Assembly (NCBI RefSeq): GCF_015209505.1
Contig: NZ_JADEYC010000015.1
Location: forward strand, 124,001 to 188,000
Source: Saccharopolyspora montiporae
GTDB lineage: Bacteria > Actinomycetota > Actinomycetes > Mycobacteriales > Pseudonocardiaceae
Reading direction: 5' to 3'
Length of the DNA stretch: 64,000 nucleotides
Below are positions 61,032-64,000 of the stretch, in pieces (within the stretch, counting starts at the first letter, position 1; the number at the start of each line of letters is the position of its first letter). Both the position numbers and the translations under genes were made by a program. The notes beneath the pieces are model-generated. The model ran no database searches. It was not told the DNA's origin and worked only from the letters and a program-made list of their open reading frames with translations.

Positions 61032-61328
61032 GTGGTGCTGCAGATGCCTGTGTGGATGTGGATCCTCTTCATCATTTGGCTCGCCGCTATCCCGGTGGGC
61101 GTGTTCGCGTTCGTGCACGCCTCGCTGCAGCGCGCGGACGCCTTCACCGCGGTCGGCAAGCTCACCAAACCGGCCTGGATGGGCATCACCGGTGTCTCGG
61201 CGCTGCTGCTGATCCTCATGCAGCAGGGGCCGTTCTCCATCATCTGGATCGCGCCGCTGGTGGCGGTGCTGGTCTACCTCCTGGACGTGCGCCCGAAGGT
61301 GCGGGAGATCCAGGGGAAGTCCTGGTAG
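61032..61328 (+). CDS. DUF2516 membrane protein (Rv0476-like)
   Basis: This 98-residue protein has three membrane segments: PVWMWILFIIWLAAIPVGVF, AWMGITGVSALLLILMQ and FSIIWIAPLVAVLVYLLDV. It ends DVRPKVREIQGKSW, a typical DUF2516 end. In mycobacteria the equivalent Rv0476 follows hbhA. GTG at 61032; the stop overlaps the start of the next gene (TAGTG). Confidence 0.87.
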   Translation: MVLQMPVWMWILFIIWLAAIPVGVFAFVHASLQRADAFTAVGKLTKPAWMGITGVSALLLILMQQGPFSIIWIAPLVAVLVYLLDVRPKVREIQGKSW

Positions 61329-62068
61329 TGCGCTGGACGGCCTACGGTCGGGGCGACCCGGTCACGCTGGTCGTGCACGGGCTCGGCGCCACCGCGGGCG
61401 AAGCGCGCATCCCCGCGTCCGGTCTGGCCGGCACCCGCGTCGTGCTGACCCTGCCCGGGCACGGCACCGCACCGGACGCACCGCCCGGCTACTGGGACTA
61501 CGCCCGGATCGCTGCCGACGTCCGCGAGGTCGCCGACGAGGTGGCCGCGACCCGCGCGGTCGGGGTGTCGCTGGGCAGCGGCGCGCTGACCCGGATCCTC
61601 GCCGAGCAGCCCGACCGGTTCGCGAAGGTGGCGTTGCTGCTGCCCGCCGCGCTGGACGGCCCGCGGGACACCCGGACCGCCGCCGCGTTCGGCGAGCTCG
61701 CCGCCGCCGTCGCCGCAGCGGACGCCGACGGCGGTGCGCAGCTGCACCGGGTGCTACGGGCCGAGGTCCCGGAGGGTGCCGACGTCGGCGATCACCTGCA
61801 GCAGCGGGCCGCCGCACTGCTCCGCGTGCCGGAGGCGCTGCGCGCGCTGCCCGAGCGCTACCCGATCGACGACGCCGCAGCGCTGGCCGCCGTGCGGGCG
61901 GGGGTGCTCGTAGTCGGTGCCACGGAGGATCCGCTGCACCCGGCCGACACCGCCGAAGCGACCGCCGCGGCGTTCCCGGACGCCCGGCTGGAACTACTGC
62001 CCTCCGCCGCGCCGATGCTCACCCACCGTGCCCGGTTGCGCGCCCTGCTGACCGAGCACCTGCGCTGA
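61328..62068 (+). CDS. Alpha/beta-fold hydrolase
   Basis: This 246-residue protein has the oxyanion motif VVHGLGATAG, the LPGHGTAPDAPPGYW loop, the nucleophile Ser in VGVSLGSGALTRIL, and Asp in VVGATEDPLHP. The catalytic His is probably that of MLTHRARLRALL. Substrate unknown. It overlaps the DUF2516 gene by 1 bp (TAGTG), so the two are coupled. Confidence 0.85.
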   Translation: MRWTAYGRGDPVTLVVHGLGATAGEARIPASGLAGTRVVLTLPGHGTAPDAPPGYWDYARIAADVREVADEVAATRAVGVSLGSGALTRILAEQPDRFAKVALLLPAALDGPRDTRTAAAFGELAAAVAAADADGGAQLHRVLRAEVPEGADVGDHLQQRAAALLRVPEALRALPERYPIDDAAALAAVRAGVLVVGATEDPLHPADTAEATAAAFPDARLELLPSAAPMLTHRARLRALLTEHLR

Positions 62069-62085
62069 GCACGTACGGTCGCCGC

Positions 62086-62634
62086 ATGCGCACCGACTGG
62101 ACGGACGCTGCCGGGACGCTGGACGTGGCCCCGGCGCTGCAGCACCTCGACCTGCTCGCCGATCCGGTGGCCGAGCGGGTCCGGCAGCTGGCCGACGAGC
62201 GGATCGGCGTCGTCGCCATCGACCCCGAACTCGCCGACACCGCGGACTTCTGCGCGCGGTACGCCTCGCCGCCGGAGCTGTCCGCCAACTGCGTCGTCGT
62301 CGCGGGCAAGCGCTCCGGCGAGCTCCGCCACGCCTCGTGCACCGTGCTGTCCACCACGCGCACCGACGTCAACGGGCTGGTCAAGCGGCGGCTCGACGTG
62401 CGCAAGGCGTCCTTCGCGCCGATGGACGACGCGGTGCGGCTGACCGGTATGGAGCGCGGCGGGATCACCCCGCTCGGCCTGCCCGGCGAATGGCCGCTGC
62501 TCATCGACGAGCGGGTGGCCCGCGGTGCTGCGTTCGTGGTGGGCAGCGGTCTGCGCCGCAGCAAGCTGATCGTCCCGGGCGCCGTGCTGGCCGAGCTGCC
62601 CGGCGCCGAGGTCCGCACCGATCTCGGCCGCTGA
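62086..62634 (+). CDS. YbaK/EbsC aminoacyl-tRNA deacylase-like protein
   Basis: This 182-residue protein has the YbaK/ProX fold: IDPELADTADFCARYASPPE, NCVVVAGKRSGELRHASCTV (Lys for tRNA CCA end handling), RLDVRKASFAPMDDAVRLTG, GGITPLGLPGEW and FVVGSGLRRSKLIVPGAVLA. It probably hydrolyses mischarged tRNA in trans. It follows the hydrolase at 17 bp. Confidence 0.87.
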   Translation: MRTDWTDAAGTLDVAPALQHLDLLADPVAERVRQLADERIGVVAIDPELADTADFCARYASPPELSANCVVVAGKRSGELRHASCTVLSTTRTDVNGLVKRRLDVRKASFAPMDDAVRLTGMERGGITPLGLPGEWPLLIDERVARGAAFVVGSGLRRSKLIVPGAVLAELPGAEVRTDLGR

Positions 62635-62646
62635 CCGCGGAGGCCC

Positions 62647-63519
62647 TCAGAACACGACCGTGCGCTTGCCGTAGACCAGCACCCGGTCCTCCAGGTGCCA
62701 GCGCAGTCCCCGCGCGAGCACGAGCTTCTCCAGGTCGCGCCCCTTGCGCACCATGTCTGGTACCGCGTCGGCGTGATCGACGCGCATCACGTCCTGCTCG
62801 ACGATCGGTCCGGCATCCAGTTCGGCGGTCACGTAGTGGCAGGTCGCGCCGACCAGCTTCACGCCCCGCTCGTACGCCTGGTGGTACGGCCGCGCACCCG
62901 CGAACGACGGCAGGAAGCTGTGGTGGATGTTGATCGCCCTCCCGAGCCAGCGCTCGCACAGGTCCGGCGGTAGCACCTGCATGAACCGGGCGAGCACGAT
63001 CGCGTGCGGGTCGTGCTTCTCGGCCAGTTCGCGCACCTGCTCGAACGCGGCGGACTTGCCCTCCGGGTCGGACGGGAACGGGACGTGGTGGAACGGCACC
63101 CCGTGCGCCCGGGTGATCGGCCCCAGTCGCTCGTGGTTGCTGATCACGGCACCCAGGTCCACATCGAGCTCCCCGGAGCCGATCCGGCCGAGCAGGTCGT
63201 GCAGGCAGTGCCCCTCCTTGGAGGCCAGGATCACCACCCGGCGGCGCTGCGCGGTGTCCCACACCCGCCACGACGTGCGGCTGCCGAGCTCCTCGGCGAC
63301 CGAGCTGAACCGGCGGCGCAGTTCGTCCACGTCGAACGGCAGCGAGTCGGCTCGGATCTCCTGGCGGGTGAAGAACCAGCCCGTGTCCGGATCGGTGTGG
63401 TATCCCGCTTCCACGATCCAACCGCCCGCGTCGGCGATGAACGCCCCGATGCGGGCCACGATGCCGGTGGCGTCCGGGCAGCCCAGACTGATCACGAAAC
63501 GACGCTCAGGAGATGTCAC
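62647..63519 (-). CDS. purU: Formyltetrahydrofolate deformylase PurU
   Basis: This 290-residue protein has an N-terminal ACT domain (FVISLGCPDATGIVARIGAF) and a C-terminal formyl transferase-like domain. Catalytic Asn, His and Asp are in RAINIHHSFLPSFAGARPYH and CHYVTAELDAGPIVEQDVMR. It releases formate from 10-formyl-THF, supplying PurT or balancing the one-carbon pool. GTG at 63519. Convergent with the YbaK gene. Confidence 0.92.
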   Translation of the reverse strand: MTSPERRFVISLGCPDATGIVARIGAFIADAGGWIVEAGYHTDPDTGWFFTRQEIRADSLPFDVDELRRRFSSVAEELGSRTSWRVWDTAQRRRVVILASKEGHCLHDLLGRIGSGELDVDLGAVISNHERLGPITRAHGVPFHHVPFPSDPEGKSAAFEQVRELAEKHDPHAIVLARFMQVLPPDLCERWLGRAINIHHSFLPSFAGARPYHQAYERGVKLVGATCHYVTAELDAGPIVEQDVMRVDHADAVPDMVRKGRDLEKLVLARGLRWHLEDRVLVYGKRTVVF

Positions 63520-63573
63520 GGTCTGTCATTCTCGCAGGTCGTGCGATCGGTGTCCGGGTCGGGCCTGCGGGGT

Positions 63574-64000
63574 TCAGCCCGCGGTGGCCAGGTTCGCCAG
63601 CGAGGTGTCCCCGGTCACGGCGGCCTGGCTCGGCCGCCCCCAGGCGTGCCGGTAGAGCGCGTCGGCGGTGCCGGCCACCGTGGCCTCGGCCTCCAGCGCC
63701 GCGTCCGCGGGCAGGCCGACCCGGGGTGCCTGGCGGGGCTGGAACTCGATCAGCCAGGCGCGGCCCGCGTCGGCCGCGTGGTACAGCACCCGGCCCTGCA
63801 CGTCGTGGTCGTCCCACTCCTCGCGGGCGGGCACGAGCACCCCGAGCGCCTCGTCCACCCCGTCCGCCGCCAGCGCCGGATCGAAGATCAGCTCGTGCAC
63901 GCCGCCCGGCTCCAGGCAGGCCACGGCGTGCTCGGCATCCAGCCGGTGCACCGCGGTCTCGTGCGTCATCCGCCGCAGCCAGGACTCCGGTGTCCCGCCG
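63574..64000 (-). CDS. Maleylpyruvate isomerase-family mycothiol-dependent protein, C-terminal part
   Basis: At least 141 residues remain; the 5' end lies beyond the window. The frame passes through an internal ATG without a break: GGTPESWLRRMTHETAVHRL, DAEHAVACLEPGGVHELIFD, DEALGVLVPAREEWDDHDVQ, YHAADAGRAWLIEFQP. The MTHETAVHRxDAEHA stretch with HxxxH is the metal site of the MDMPI/DinB-like family, which uses mycothiol. The exact reaction is unknown. Confidence 0.8.
   Translation of the reverse strand, partial: GGTPESWLRRMTHETAVHRLDAEHAVACLEPGGVHELIFDPALAADGVDEALGVLVPAREEWDDHDVQGRVLYHAADAGRAWLIEFQPRQAPRVGLPADAALEAEATVAGTADALYRHAWGRPSQAAVTGDTSLANLATAG

Overview
The window is about 70% G+C with GTG starts on many genes, and it reads as chromosomal DNA of a filamentous actinomycete. 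A Pseudonocardiaceae genome (Saccharopolyspora-like) fits best. Supporting signs are mycothiol genes (mshD and a mycothiol-dependent isomerase family member), a GlnR regulator, actinobacterial PHO boxes, a Cys-containing leader peptide, an LAxTG surface protein and an hbhA locus. Gene order at both ends recalls Mycobacterium tuberculosis (Rv0815c-Rv0821c at the left; Rv0474-Rv0476 at the right). The genus call is inference.

Region by region. 1-1.2 kb: sulfur module on the minus strand (sulfurtransferase, DUF4395 membrane protein, attenuator-type leader peptide, thioredoxin-like protein). 1.2-10.3 kb: LmeA-like protein, GlnR, MshD, the pstSCAB phosphate importer and phoU, with PHO boxes in front of pstS and phoU and a DUF5753 XRE regulator between pstB and phoU. 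10.5-16.7 kb: a disordered tail-anchored protein, a diguanylate cyclase, three exported proteins (two lipoproteins and a SodC-like lipoprotein) and dusB.

16.96-24.83 kb: a compact 7.8-kb integrative element inserted in tRNA-Lys(UUU), bounded by an exact 52-bp direct repeat. It carries a tyrosine integrase whose 5' end abuts a broken sulfatase-modifying-factor gene, a small HTH protein, a 148-bp inverted-repeat structure, a markedly A+T-rich gene that looks like an undescribed DUF4297/Cap4-like nuclease with C-terminal zinc ribbons, and a four-gene type VII secretion cassette with a glycine-zipper effector candidate. This is the most likely place for an undescribed system.

25-29 kb: arsenic resistance set (arsC, acr3, arsR, divergent arsI/cadI), then gdhA with an unusual double dyad in its upstream region. 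29-41 kb: pterin dehydratase, an RCC1-repeat surface protein, a TetR regulator, PAP2, YigZ, a MetE-like methyltransferase, a flavoprotein monooxygenase, an aldo-keto reductase, an MFS exporter and ctaD. 40.8-46.5 kb: a TetR regulator divergent from a three-gene leucine/isovalerate-type operon (carboxyltransferase, biotin carboxylase/BCCP, acyl-CoA dehydrogenase), with a 17-bp inverted-repeat operator between them.

46.6-50 kb: an RHH-like protein, a small conserved-looking protein, tRNA-Glu, tRNA-Asp and tRNA-Phe with a strong terminator, and a multiply frameshifted GNAT pseudogene. 49.5-51.7 kb: divergent YczE-MocR pair. 52.4-56.1 kb: a translationally coupled operon of ECF sigma factor, small protein and TPR-CHAT protease, which suggests a protease-to-sigma signalling module. 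56.1-64 kb: dapC-like aminotransferase, DUF445 protein, CGNR regulator and VOC protein, the XRE-hbhA-DUF2516 cluster, a hydrolase, a YbaK protein, purU, and a mycothiol-dependent isomerase family gene cut by the window end.
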